Shown here: piece after piece, positions 10,507 to 22,190 of the stretch
Position numbering within the stretch: position 1 is the stretch's first letter
How the letters are laid out: each line of letters starts with the position of its first letter
DNA from: Isoetes taiwanensis
Lineage: Eukaryota > Streptophyta > Lycopodiopsida > Isoetales > Isoetaceae
Direction of reading: 5' to 3'
Assembly (NCBI GenBank): GCA_021234155.1
Contig: JAJEKV010000017.1
Coordinates: forward strand, 16,598,416-16,662,415
DNA length: 64,000 bases
Notes under the pieces: generated by a model
Databases searched by the model: none
Seen by the model: only the letters and a program-made list of their open reading frames with translations
Told to the model about the DNA's origin: nothing
Translations under genes and position numbers: made by a program

Positions 10507-11622
10507 TAATATAGAGGCTAAATAATTCAAGGATGCTCTAGGATGTTCTAGAATGTCCTAGATGGCTCTAGGAATCGTCTACAATGTTCTAGAATCCTCT
10601 AGACTGTCTAAAGATAGAAAGCACGTGAGTCTAAAAATAGAAAGTTTTGTGAAAGTTTACAAACAATTCAAGGATGCTCTAGAATGTTTTAGATAGCTCT
10701 AGAACCTTCTAGAATCTTCTAGAATGTCCTGGAATGCCCTAGAGTCTTCTAGAATGTCTGAGAATATAAAGTTTTTTGAAACTTTGCAAATGCTCAAAAT
10801 GGAATCTCCTAGAAGCTTTTAGAATGGCCTGGAATGTTCTAGAGTCTTTTAGAACGTTTAAAGATAGAAAGTTTTTTGAAACTTTGAAAATGCTCAAGAT
10901 AGAATGTTTTGGAATGTTCTAGATGCTCACGGGTAAGCACTTCAGTCTAACTAGAATGGCCTAGAGTCTTCTAGAATGTCTAAAAATATAAAGTTTTCTG
11001 AAACTTTGAGGATGCTCAAAATAGAATGTTGTGGAATGTCCAGATGCTCACGGGTGACTATCTTAGTCTGAAAATAGAAGGTACCATAGTCTAAAAATAG
11101 AAAGTACTTTATGATGTTCTAGATAGCTCTGGAATCTTCTAGAGTGTTGTATCTTCTAGAAGGTGCTGGAATGTCCTAGAGTCTTCTAGAATGTCTAAAA
11201 ATAGAAAGTTTTTCGAAAATTTGCAAATGCTCAAAATAGAATGTTGGTTAAGGGTGAGGACTAAATAATTCGAGGATGCTCTAGGATGTTGAAAATAGCT
11301 CTGGAATCTTCTAGAACCTTCTAGAAGGCCCTCGGATGTTCTAAAATCTTCTAGAATGTCTAAAAATAGAAAATCTTTTGAAACTTTGAACATCCTCAAG
11401 ATAGAATGTTCTGGAATGTTCCAGATGCCCATGGGTGAGCACCTCAGTCTAAGAATAGAAAGTATCACAGTCTAAAAATAGAAACTGCTCTAGGATGTTC
11501 TAGAATCTTCTAGAGTCTCCTAGAATGTCCTAGAGTGTTCTAGAACGTCTAAAAATAGAAAGTTTTTTGAAAGTTTGCAAATGCTCAAAATAGAATGTTG
11601 GTTGATCTAGGATGTTAGTCTT

Positions 11623-11900
11623 CTAAGGATTCGAACCCTGATATCCATTAACAAATTTCAAAGTCCAACTATAGTTAAGGGTGGTTGATTTGAACATGTT
11701 GCACATATATCCCACATGCATTCTTGCAGAAAAGAGCGCCCTTTTCCAGTATATAATGGGGCATGCACTTAGGGTTTGCACAAATATCCCACATGCATTC
11801 ATGCTGAAAAGAGGCTCTTTTTCCAGTATATAAGGAGGCAATTGGTATAGAAATGGACATTTCAGTTTAACACCATTGTTGAAGCTTCTGGACACCGCAG
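11623..11900 (-). repeat. SINE-like block, left-arm copy (A box lost)
   Basis: Mirror copy of 15,150-15,475. On the minus strand it keeps a B-box (GGTTCGAATCC; 11,627-11,637) but lacks the roughly 45 bp containing the A box that the right arm has. It also carries two copies, 77 bp apart, of a module with TATATACTGGAAAA and GAATGCATGTGGGATAT. The 45-bp difference between arms is the largest indel I noticed between them. Confidence 0.6.
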
Positions 11901-13291
11901 GTAAGCACCTCATTCTAAAAATAGAAACTTTTTTTTGAAAATGTGTAAAATTGGTCGAGGATGTTCTAGATAGCTCTGGAACCTTCTAGAATCTTCTAGA
12001 ATGTACTGGAATGTCCTAGAGTCTTTTAGAACGTCTAAAAATACAAAGTTGTTTGAAATTTTGCAAATGCCCAAAATAGAATCTCCTAGAAGCTTTTAGA
12101 ATGGCCTGGAATGTTCTAGTCTTTTAGAATGTCTAAAAATAGAAAGTTTTTTCAAACTTTGAAAATGCTCAAGATAGAATGTTTTGGAATGTTGTAGATG
12201 CTCACGGGTAAGCACCTCAGTCTAACTAGAATGGCCTCAGCCTGAAAATAGAAAGTACCATAGTCTAAAAATAAAAGTACCTTAGGATGTTCTAGATAGC
12301 TCTGGGATCTTCTAGAATCTTTTAAAGTCTTCTAGAAGGTGCTGCAATGTCCTAGAGTCTTCTAGAATGTCTAAAAATAGAAAGTTTTTCGAAAATTTGC
12401 AAATGCTCAAAATAGAATGTTGGTTAAGGGTGAGGACTAAATAATTCGAGGATGCTCTAGGATGTTGAAAATAGCTCTGAAATCTTCTAAAACCTTCTAG
12501 AAGGTCCTCGGATGTTCTAAAATCTTCTAGAATGTCTAAAAATAGAAAGTTTTTTGAAACTTTGAGCATCCTCAAGATAGAATGTTTTGGAATGTTTTAG
12601 ATGCACACGAGTGAGCACCTCAGTCTAAGAATAGAAAGTATCACAGCCTAAAAATAGAAAGTGTTCTAGGATGTTCTAGATATTCTAGAATCTTCTAGAG
12701 TCTGCTAGAATGTCCTAGAGTGCTCTAGAACGTCTAAAAATAGAAAGTTTTTTGAAAGTTTGCAAATGCTCAAAGTAGAATGTTGGTTGATCTAAATGTG
12801 TAAAAGTGCTCTAGGATGTTCTAGACAGCTCTAGAATCTTCTAGAATCTTATAGGATGTACTGGAATATCCTAGAGCCTTCTAGAATGTCTAAAAATAGA
12901 AAAAATTTTGAACTTTACAAATGCTCAAAATGGAATCTCCTAGAAGCTTTTAGAATGGTCTGGAATGTTCTAGAGTCTTTTAGAATGTCTAAAGATAGAA
13001 AGTTTTTTGAAACTTTGAAAATGCTCAAGATAGAATGTTTTGGAATGTTCTAGATGCTCACGGATAAGCACCTCAATCTAACTAGAATGGCCTGGAATGT
13101 TCTAGAGTCTTCTAGAATGTCTAAAAATAGAAAGTTTTCTGAAACTTTAAGGATGCTCAAAATAGAATGTTTTGGAGTGTCCATCGAAAATTTGCAAAGT
13201 CTAAAAATAATTTGCTCTACAATATTTGCAAAGAAACTAAAATGTACTCTGCAATGTTTAAAAATAGAAAGTTTTTGATGTAGTTAGATAA

Positions 13292-13522
13292 ATGGCACGT
13301 CCAGAAATAGTAATTTTTCGAAGGCCATTATTTGTGCAGAATAAATTGTTGATAGGAAAGAAGCAAAATAGAATAATGCCGCGCAGACAAAGAGAGGAAA
13401 CATTAAAGGAGAAAGAAGCTAGACGTGCTCGAGATAGAGAAAGGTATCAAAATAGGAGACAACGACTACTTGCAACTGAGACGCCAGAGGAGCGACAAGC
13501 CAGATCATTAGTTCACATTTAG
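13292..13522 (+). CDS. Small Arg-rich ORF at palindrome apex, left copy (one STPR-like repeat)
   Basis: The 76-residue frame starts MARPEIVIF and is very basic. Residues of about 30-70 include RRQREETLKEKEARRARD, then RERYQNRRQRLLATETPEER. The pattern of basic residues followed by ETPEERQAR resembles one STPR repeat, a DNA-binding repeat described from the silkworm FMBP-1 protein. Similar Arg-rich ETPE repeats also occur, as I recall, in the N-terminal parts of Helitron-type proteins. The frame runs into the apex, so it is a fragment of something longer. The opposite arm has an almost identical copy (13,519-13,758, minus) with conservative differences. Preservation in both arms reflects either recent formation or gene conversion. 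Function is unknown. Confidence 0.5.
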   Translation: MARPEIVIFRRPLFVQNKLLIGKKQNRIMPRRQREETLKEKEARRARDRERYQNRRQRLLATETPEERQARSLVHI

Positions 13523-13758
13523 CCACAAGTGGCCACATGTAGCCGCCTGGCTTGTCGCTGCTCTGGCGTCTCAGTTGCAAGTAGTCGTTGTCTCCTATTT
13601 TGATACCTTTCTCTATCTCGAGCACGTCTAGCTTCTTTCTCCTCTAATGTTTCCTCTCTTTGTCGGCGCGGCATTATTCTATTTTGCTTCTTTCCTATCA
13701 ACAATTTATTCTGCACGAATAATGGCCTTGGAAAAATTACTATTTCTGGACGTGCCAT
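13519..13758 (-). CDS. Small Arg-rich ORF at palindrome apex, right copy
   Basis: Mirror copy of 13,292-13,522, 79 residues. I see a handful of substitutions: IFPRPL for IFRRPL, LEEKE for LKEKE, PEQRQ for PEERQ. It extends slightly further, to RQARRLHVATCG, before stopping in the apex. The two ORFs face each other and overlap by four bases at their 3' ends, so any transcript through the apex would carry sense and antisense copies that can pair. Confidence 0.5.
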   Translation of the reverse strand: MARPEIVIFPRPLFVQNKLLIGKKQNRIMPRRQREETLEEKEARRARDRERYQNRRQRLLATETPEQRQARRLHVATCG

Positions 13759-15149
13759 TTATCTAACTACATCAAAAACTTTCTATTTTTAGACATTGCA
13801 GAGTACATTTTAGTTTCTTTGCAAATATTGTAGAGCAAATTATTTTTAGACTTTGCAAATTTTCGATGGACACTCCAAAACATTCTATTTTGAGCATCCT
13901 CAAAGTTTCAAAAAACTTTCTATTTTTAGACATTCTAGAAGACTCTAGAACATTCCAGGCCATTCTAGTTAGATTGAGGTGCTTACCCGTGAGCATCTAG
14001 AACATTCCAAAACATTCTATCTTTGAGCATTTTCAAAGTTTCAAAAAACTTTCTATCTTTAGACATTCTAAAAGACTCTAGAACATCCAGGCCATTCTAA
14101 AAGCTTCTAGGAGATTCCATTTTGAGCATTTGTAAAGTTCAAAATTTTTTCTATTTTTAGACATTCTAGAAGGCTCTAGGATATTCCAGTACATCCTATA
14201 AGATTCTAGAAGATTCTAGAGCTGTCTAGAACATCCTAGAGCACTTTTACACATTTAGATCAACCAACATTCTGCTTTGAGCATTTGCAAACTTTCAAAA
14301 AACTTTCTATTTTTAGACGTTCTAGAACACTCTAGGACATTCTAGCAGACTCTAGAAGATTCTAGAATATCTAGAACATCCTAGAACACTTTCTATTTTT
14401 AGGCTGTGATACTTTCTATTCTTAGACTGAGGTGCTCACTCGTGTGCATCTAAAACATTCCAAAACATTCTATCTTGAGGATGCTCAAAGTTTCAAAAAA
14501 CTTTCTATTTTTAGACATTCTAGAAGATTTTAGAACATCCGAGGACCTTCTAGAAGGTTTTAGAAGATTCCAGAGCTATTTTCAACATCCTAGAGCATCC
14601 TCGAATTATTTAGTCCTCACCCTTAACCAACATTCTATTTTGAGCATTTGCAAATTTTCGAAAAACTTTCTATTTTTAGACATTCTAAAAGACTCTACGA
14701 CATTGCAACACCTTCTAGAAGACTTTAAAAGATTCTAGAAGATCCCAGAGCTATCTAGAACATCCTAAGGTACTTTCTATTTTTAGACTATGGTACTTTC
14801 TATTTTCAGGCTGAGGCCATTCTAGTTAGACTGAGGTGCTTACCCGTGAGCATCTACAACATTCCAAAACATTCTATCTTGAGCATTTTCAAAGTTTGAA
14901 AAAACTTTCTATTTTTAGACATTCTAAAAGACTAGAACATTCTAGGCCATTCTAAAAGCTTCTAGGAGATTCCATTTTGAGCATTTGCAAAGTTTCAAAC
15001 AACTTTCTATTTTTAGACGTTCTAAAAGACTCTAGGACATTCCAGTACATTCTAGAAGATTTTATAAGGTTCCAGAGCTATCTAGAACATCCTCGACCAA
15101 TTTTACACATTTTCAAAAAAAAAAGTTTCTATTTTTAGAATGAGGTGCT

Positions 15150-15475
15150 TACCTGCGGTGTCCAGAAGCTTCAACAATGGTGTTAAACTGAAATGTCCAT
15201 TTCTATACCAATTGCCTCCTTATATACTGGAAAAAGAGCCTCTTTTCAGCATGAATGCATGTGGGATATTTGTGCAAACCCTAAGTGCATGCCCCATTAT
15301 ATACTGGAAAAGGGCGCTCTTTTCTGCAAGAATGCATGTGGGATATATGTGCAACATGTTCAAATCAACCACCCTTAACTATAGTTGGACTTTGAAATTT
15401 GTTAATGAATCAACACTTGGTCTAGTGGCGAGGATGTTGTTTTTTGATTGCAATGATCAGGGTTCGAATCTTTAG
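15150..15475 (+). repeat. tRNA-like/SINE-like block in right arm
   Basis: TGGTCTAGTGG (15,418-15,428) matches a Pol III A box and GGTTCGAATC (15,461-15,470) a B box, 32 bp apart. That is the spacing of a tRNA-derived promoter. Next to it, two copies 77 bp apart (from 15,222 and 15,299) of a module contain TATATACTGGAAAA and GCATGTGGGATAT. I cannot fold a complete tRNA, so this is a tRNA-derived fragment or SINE head and not a functional tRNA gene. Confidence 0.5.
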
Positions 15476-16588
15476 AAGACTATCCTAAATCAACCAGCAT
15501 TCTACTTTGAGCATTTGCAAACTTTCAAAAAACTTTCTATTTTTAGACGTTGTAGAACACTCTAGGACATTCTAGCAGACTCTAGAAGATTCTAGAATAT
15601 CTAGAACATCCTAGAGCACTTTCTATTTGTAGGCTGTGATACTTTCTATTCTTAGACTGAGGTGCTCACCCGTGGGCATCTGGAACATTCCAGAACATTC
15701 TATCTTGAGGATGTTCAAAGTTTCAAAAAACTTTCTATTTTTAGACATTCTAGAAGATTTTAGAACATCCAAGGACTTTCTAGAAGGTTCTAGAAGATTC
15801 CAGAGCTATTTTCAACATCCTAGAGCATCCTCAAATTATTTAGTCCTCACCCTTAACCAACATTCTATTTTGAGCATTTGTAAATTTTCGAAAAACTTTC
15901 TATTTTTAGACATTCTAGAAGACTCTAGGACATTCCAGCACCTTCTAGAAGACTTTAGAACACTCTAGAAGATTCCAGAGCTATCTAGAACATCCTAAAG
16001 TACTTTCTATTTTTAGACTATGGTACTTTCTGACTAAGATAGTCACCCGTGAGCATCTGGACATTCCAAAACATTCTATTTTGAGCATCCTCAAAGTTTC
16101 AGAAAACTTTCTATTTTTAGACATTCTAGAAGACTCTAGAACATTCCAGGCCATTCTAGTTAGACTGAGGTGCTTACCCGTGAGCATCTAGAACATTCCA
16201 AAACATTCTATCTTGAGCATTTTCAAAGTTTCAAAAAACTTTCTATCTTTAGACATTCTAAAAGACTCTAGAACATTTCAGGCCATTCTAAAAGCTTCTA
16301 TGAGATTCCATTTTGAGTGTTTGCAAAGTTTCAAAAAACTTTCTATTCTTAGACATTCTAGAAGACTCTAGGGCATTCCAGGACATTCTAGAAGATTCTA
16401 GAAGGTTTCAGAGCTATCTAAAACATTCTAGAGCATCCTTGAATTGTTTGTAAACTTTCACAAAACTTTCTATTTTTAGACTCACGTGCTTTCTATGTTT
16501 AGACAGTCTAAAGGATTCTAGAACATTTTAGAAGATTCCTAGAGCCATCTAGAACATTCTAGAACATCCTTGAATTATTTAGCCTCTA

Positions 16589-16879
16589 CCCTTAACTAAT
16601 ATAGAGCCGCCTTCACGCTCTTTTGCATTAAAAAATAAAAATTGCAAAGTTTATTGTTCTGCTGTGTTATGGGAATTTTTTGTTTTTTTTTTTTTTTTTT
16701 CAACCAAATAAACAAGATCTCCCATAAACACCACAAGGACCCTTATTATCTATATATAATATTAATGGAGAAATAAGAGGATAGTCTGTGCGCCATCTTG
16801 GCCATTCAATTTTTTTAATCTATTTTCATCCCTTCATTATGTGGGTTCTTTGGGCGGGTTCATTTTGGTTGTTAGTTGA
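16589..16879. other. No gene seen; poly-T run
   Basis: Flank of the palindrome with a run of about 20 T near 16,681-16,701. Nothing else recognised. Confidence 0.5.
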
Positions 16880-17504
16880 TGCCATCGAGCATGGAATAAT
16901 CTAAGGGCTAAACTTAGCTATTTGGTGATGTTTTAGCACATTTTCAAAAAAAGTTGGCTAAAATAAATGGAAAAACTTGAGATTAAATAAATAATTTTAG
17001 CTTAACTTTTTTCGCGCCCACAACAACTTCAATTTCTTTAGCCAAATGCTAGAAAATAAGAGAGTGAAATTTTGTATTGTTTAGCTAAACCATAGAAATA
17101 TTTGGGATGAATTTTGGGCTAGTTTAGCTAACATCATTCTAGTTTATAAGAAAATATATGATTAATAATTTATTTTCTAGCATCTATGCAATAATTTGAG
17201 ACCTAGACTTAGCTAAGTGGTATTGTTTTAGAATATTTCCACAAAAACAATCACTAAAGTATATAGAAACAATTGAAAAAAAGTATAGTAATTTTAGCTT
17301 AATATTTTCCATTGATCACACCACAAAAAGTTTTGGGATGAATTTTGGGTTAGTTTAGCGAAACATTAGAAAGTATGAGAGGGAAAATGTATAGAGTTTA
17401 GCTAAACCACAAAAAAATTGAGGATTAATCTCGGGCAAGTTTAGCTAAAGCCATTATGGCTAATAAAATATATGGGATTAGTAATTTATTCCCTGCCATC
17501 GAGC
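16880..17504. mobile_element. MITE candidate with 11-bp flanking repeat
   Basis: TGCCATCGAGC occurs at 16,880-16,890 and again at 17,494-17,504, bracketing an AT-rich block of about 600 bp. The block contains two diverged copies (roughly 16,908-17,185 and 17,195-17,490) of a unit with CTAAACTTAGCTA, TAATTTTAGCTTAA and GATGAATTTTGGG. Its ends show weak inverted similarity (ATGGAATAA against GGGAATAAATT). An insertion with a 9-11 bp duplication would fit a Mutator-like MITE, but the terminal repeats are poor. Confidence 0.35.
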
Positions 17505-19909
17505 GAAACTCGAATGGAAGAACTAGTGTGTAGGTTCAAACTTGATGCAAGGCTGTTTGTTTGTAAGATTTTCCCCTGTTCTATTTGATTTTTAGGGTTC
17601 CTTTCCCGACTTGAATGATTTTGCCCTAATCTTTCTGAGGTAATATTTTTAATTTTCAAATTAGGACTAGGGTTTTGATCAGATCATTGAGATCGGCTCA
17701 AGAACTAGAATGGCTATATTCTTGAGGGAATCAAACCTTATGTTGTTCATAGCAATTAGAAAAATAAAAGCACTATCATAGTCGCCGTAGTAGTCTATTA
17801 CATAGTTGCAGGAAGATTGAAGTGATGGTAACATGGGTTATGTGCATTGGGCATAGAGATAGTGTTCTACTGTTAGATTTGCTTAAGCTAAAGTTAGAGA
17901 AAGATGGGGTCATGCTGACATATGGACTGGGTGTGCTGGGAGCATCTCGGATTACAATCAGGCTATCATGAACAACACACCAATTTAGTAATCAATGCAT
18001 TTCGTATGGTTGAGCAGGATTTTGTGCAGATCAGAGATATCAGTGCAGAGTTGAACATGTATTGAGCATCCTTGGCATGCCCAAGTAGCAATAGTCTCTA
18101 GAAATGATGGGGTTTACCATTTCTATATAGTGTTTTCCATCCTCCAACCATACCGATGATCTCGAAGCATTGTGTTGTTCAAGGAAGGCTGGTGAAGATA
18201 TACATGTCATTTTGTAGAAGAAGCAAAGCTCCAGGTTGTTTCTTTTCCCTGTTGTTTCATCAAGATTATCTCTTTGATCTCTGTCAGGAGTCTGTAATCT
18301 CAACGTTTTCATTATATGCCAAGATAAAATTTATTTGATCTCCCTCAGAAAGAGTCTCTGATGCCCTCTTGATTAGATAGTTTTATCGCTTCGATTCCTA
18401 AAGACTTAGTTCTTTTGTTAATTGAGAACCAAGATTTCAAAGCGGAAAGAAGAGGCTCCCGCAATTGCAGGGAAGATAACTAACAGGATATTTATTTAAA
18501 GAAGAAGAGCTCATGAAAATTCTAGGACAATATGTATTTAAGTATATTCAGAGCGATAAACAAATATACTTCACCTCATGTGCAAAGAAGGTACAGGGAA
18601 GTAGAGGCGATGGATCTAGCAATGGGACTATAAAGAGTTCCTGGAAGGATATTCCAAAAAATTCAAGTTCTTTTTCCCTATTGCTATATGTTGTCCTAAT
18701 GTTTTGTATTTTGTTTCCAGTTTCTTGGGAGCAATAAGTTGTTCTGCCCAAGAAGAAATAGGGTGCATTTTGCCATTAGCGATCTCTACAAATTCCAGAA
18801 TGCAGTAGTTGTGGAGCTTGGAGCTCAAATGGATGCTTGTGGCTGGTTGCTTTACATCAAAGTACGCTTGAATGGAAAAGTTTTGCAAGGAAACGAAGTG
18901 GATGCAAATCATGACAGGACAATCAAGTGAGGAAAGCACTCAATAATCAGGTTTGAGCTTAATGCTTCCACTTGGTTTCTTTATGAAGATGGTACTTTTA
19001 GAAAGTAGTTTTCTGTGGTTTGGTTGTGCCTGGTTCTATATGTACAATAAAATGTTGAAGGTGTTTCTGGCAAAAACTTTAATCTTAGTGGTTTAGAACC
19101 TCCAGGTTGCTTAAGGCAACCACTTTGAGTGAAAAGTCCTAAGCAGAACGCTCAAACAATGATTGTGAACCACTTTCCCTAAAGGGAAAAAAGTCTGCCT
19201 AGCAAGAATAGATGTGAATTGCAATCCAGAGAGAGATTGCTCATGATTCTTGATGCTAAGGCTACTTAAGACCTTGAAGGATGTTGGGCATAAAGTCAGA
19301 CAGGCTTTGATCAAAGCAGATCACTCAAAAATGCACTCCTGACCGGGTCAATTTTTGGTCAATATCCCTGGCAGAGAGTCAAATTATCAAACTCGATAAA
19401 GGCAGTCCTTTCTTGAGATTTGATGCTTGAATTCCTCTCTAGTATATCTGCACACAATGGTCAATAATGCGTTTTGCAGAAAGAAATGTAGATTTTTTGG
19501 AAGTTTGATTTTTGGCTTGACTGCCTGTCACAGACTATGAACAACAGACAAGTCTTGAATTGGTTGATGCTTGGATGCACTTTTTTTGCTTTTCTGATTA
19601 ATATCTAAGCTATCAATGTTTATACAAATGAGAAGATGCAGATTACTTGAGAAAGATGTAAATGTAGGCTTGTAAAGGGTAGATTAATGATCTGATGTTG
19701 CAAGTTCAAGTTCTATCAGAGGATTGTGCAGGCACTTCAACCATTGTAAACCTATGCTACATATGCCTATGTGCAATGGCTCTGCTACCTCCTATTTTGT
19801 GCTGGAATACAAGGATCAAGTGTTGTACTGTTATGATGTTGAACACAAGAAGTCAATCAGAAAACATTCACAAATATGTCACCAAGGATCGGATTTTCAT
19901 TCAGGAAAG
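17505..19909. other. No supportable gene
   Basis: Several open frames of 60-100 residues occur (18,040-18,338, 18,513-18,930, 19,111-19,314, 19,695-19,966) but none shows a domain I know. They overlap on both strands. I see no repeats apart from the start of the tandem duplication at 19,910. Confidence 0.5.
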
Positions 19910-20268
19910 GTCATTGAAAGGCCCACAGTTGATGCTAGGCGTCAATTTTCCAAATTCCTAGCATAAATGGGCCAAAACAGTGCCAAATCAGGCAATGTCT
20001 TTGCTGCAGAGTTTTACGGTCAGGTAGAAATATGGCCATAACTCCTAAATGAAAGCTCTGTTTTCTGCACAAGAACATCCGTTGTAAAGATCACTGGAAG
20101 GTCCACAATTGATGCTAGGCATCTATTTTCCAAATTCTTAGCATAAATGGGCCAAAACAGTGCCAAATCAGGCAATGTCTTTGCTGCCACAGTTTTACAG
20201 TTGGGTAGAAATATGGCCATAACTTCTAAATGAAAACTCTATCGTCTGTGCAAGAACATGTATTGGAA
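19910..20268. repeat. Tandem duplication, period about 180 bp
   Basis: Two copies start at about 19,910 and 20,090. Both contain GATGCTAGGC, TTTTCCAAATTC, AGCATAAATGGGCC, CAGTGCCAAATCAGGCAATG, and then GAAATATGGCCATAACT. Differences are scattered substitutions. Confidence 0.8.
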
Positions 20269-22190
20269 AGATGGATGCTTTTTTTTTGAGGCAATTGCTG
20301 AACAAGAAAATACAGAAGAAGGGTCGAGAATATCAAATTGATAAACTTGACAAAAATTATGTCCATATCTCCTTTCGCAATACAAGAATATGAACAATAC
20401 AAATAAGTATTACAAATGAAGCAAGAGACATGGATTTTACGAATGAACTTGACGAGGAAGCAGGGCAAAGAGGATTATTCGTGACCTTTACGCCAGATTG
20501 ATGCTATCATTTGTTATGTAGCTAGGGTTTTAGTATGAAGAACCCTTTACAACATGCTATATAATGAATCTTTATCATAAAGACTCCCAAGACGATTGAT
20601 TTCATCAAAATCATTAATGTTGAAATATAGAGAAACATTAAAATGCTAGAAATTGATTCAGTATATTTGTGATTTTTCAATATAGCCCTACATTTTGTAT
20701 AACATGTTCATTGTGTATCGTTGCGACTATGCCTCCCAAAAACTATAAATGAAATCCTTTCACGCACATCTCATACCAAATAGCACATATGCTACTTTTG
20801 AATCATGTCATACAAACTTGAGATACGTCTTACATATCAAAGCAACTTCGCCTGCACACACCACAAATGTAATTGGCCAACTCCACGTAAATAATACACT
20901 GAAGCAACTCACAGACATTGCGAAATAGGTTATAAAATTTTTACTTACATCGTTGCCATACTATAAATTCCAAAATACACAGGCTACTCCTGAAACACTA
21001 CAAACTCAAAATATGGCGTCCTAATATACCTACACAACTTTCCATACTAGAGCTTCTTAAATTCCCCTCCCCCCTCTCGCCTAAAAGACATCCAACACTC
21101 CAGAAACATTATACGAGCATGACCTTCGAACATATTTTGATGCCTGCTCAAAAGTTGATACAAGAAGTGGAGATGAATTAATTGGGCCGAGAACCTTTTT
21201 TCGATAGACAAATTCTAAAACTCACGCCAAATATTTTTATTGTTGTCGTTCCTTTGGCATTGTTGCACGGTTTTTTTGCATGTTTTAGTCGAGTGAACTA
21301 CTCAACATTGTTTATAGCTATTCTTGGCGGCCAGGCTCCTCACAACAAAGAATTTGCAGAACTCCGCCATTATTTTTTTGCAAAATATATTCATGGAAAC
21401 GTCATTTTTGTGGTCCTTGGCTTTCACACAGAAGAGTTTTAGATGTTTTGCAAGACCAAAAGCCCGCTTTGGCAATAGTGGTAGTCTTCTTATGATCTTT
21501 AGGTTTTGTTCCACAAGGAGGAGGCACCTTTGGTTCGTCTTTTTCTGCTGAAGCTTCCTAGAACAAACATTTTTGTCTTGAAGGATTTGACCACGAATTA
21601 AAAAGTTCGACATGCTTGATCTATTGCTAACATACTGTACATGAACCAAGACCGACAGAAAAAAACAATTCAACACGTCAATCCAATACAATACATCAAC
21701 AAATCAAACAATTTATTAAACAAAATACAAATGCTGAAATATACATTAACACCGGCAAACTGCATCAAAAATAAAAGCCTGATTTTGCAAAGAAAAGCAC
21801 TTTACATTTTTACAACAAAGAGGACTTTTGCAATAAGAAAACAGGAAGGCACTACTCAAACTAGGTTTCCCAAATTAGAGGATACAACCACATCTTACCA
21901 TACATTAAAAACTCAATTTAACGCCACTTACTCATGGACAACACATTTATACAATCACATAGAAAGCCCACAAACGATGGGCAATTTTCTAGTATAAAAT
22001 AAAGCTAATTTTCTGTGTAAGTCAAATTTTAAATATGTAAAAGTATCTTCATCAATTAACCTTTTAAAAGTGTTTTTGAGTAAATTGATTTGCTGTAAAA
22101 TCTCTTCTATTATACTTAAATGTTCTTAATTGCTAAATTTATATAGATTTTTGTCTTAGAAAATTAAAAATTCGCCAAGATCAGTCAAGT
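20269..22190. other. No supportable gene
   Basis: AT-rich DNA. Open frames at 21,182-21,442, 21,302-21,691 and 21,641-21,997 overlap each other on opposite strands and have no recognisable domain. Confidence 0.5.

Larger units (their letters stand above)
10512..16588. mobile_element. Giant foldback palindrome with repeat-filled arms
   Basis: The left arm (10,512-13,503) reappears in reverse complement as the right arm (13,547-16,588), leaving only a 43-nt apex. Landmarks mirror in order: the end TAGAGGCTAAATAATTC; a unit with TAAGGGTGAGGACTAAATAA; a tRNA-like/SINE-like block (11,620-11,900 against 15,150-15,475); and a small ORF next to the apex (13,292 against 13,758). Each arm is made of degenerate TCTAGAA-rich modules of about 10-bp period in larger repeats; one block recurs 1,177 bp apart at about 11,244 and 12,421. 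TAATATAGAG stands at both ends (10,507-10,516 and 16,597-16,606) and may be a target duplication, although it overlaps the terminal sequence on the left. The design resembles foldback (FB-like) elements, which have long inverted arms of short tandem repeats. Assignment to a known superfamily is not possible from this window. Confidence 0.8.

Noticed and set aside
15409-15475. A functional tRNA gene
   Set aside because: A and B boxes are present, but acceptor and anticodon stems do not form, and the mirrored copy has lost the A box. A tRNA-derived repeat is the safer reading.
11139-15968. Several 65-110 codon frames in the palindrome arms with words such as FLFLDILEDFRTS
   Set aside because: They are translations of the TCTAGAA/CTAAAAATAG repeats and appear mirrored in both arms, with no start or domain conservation.
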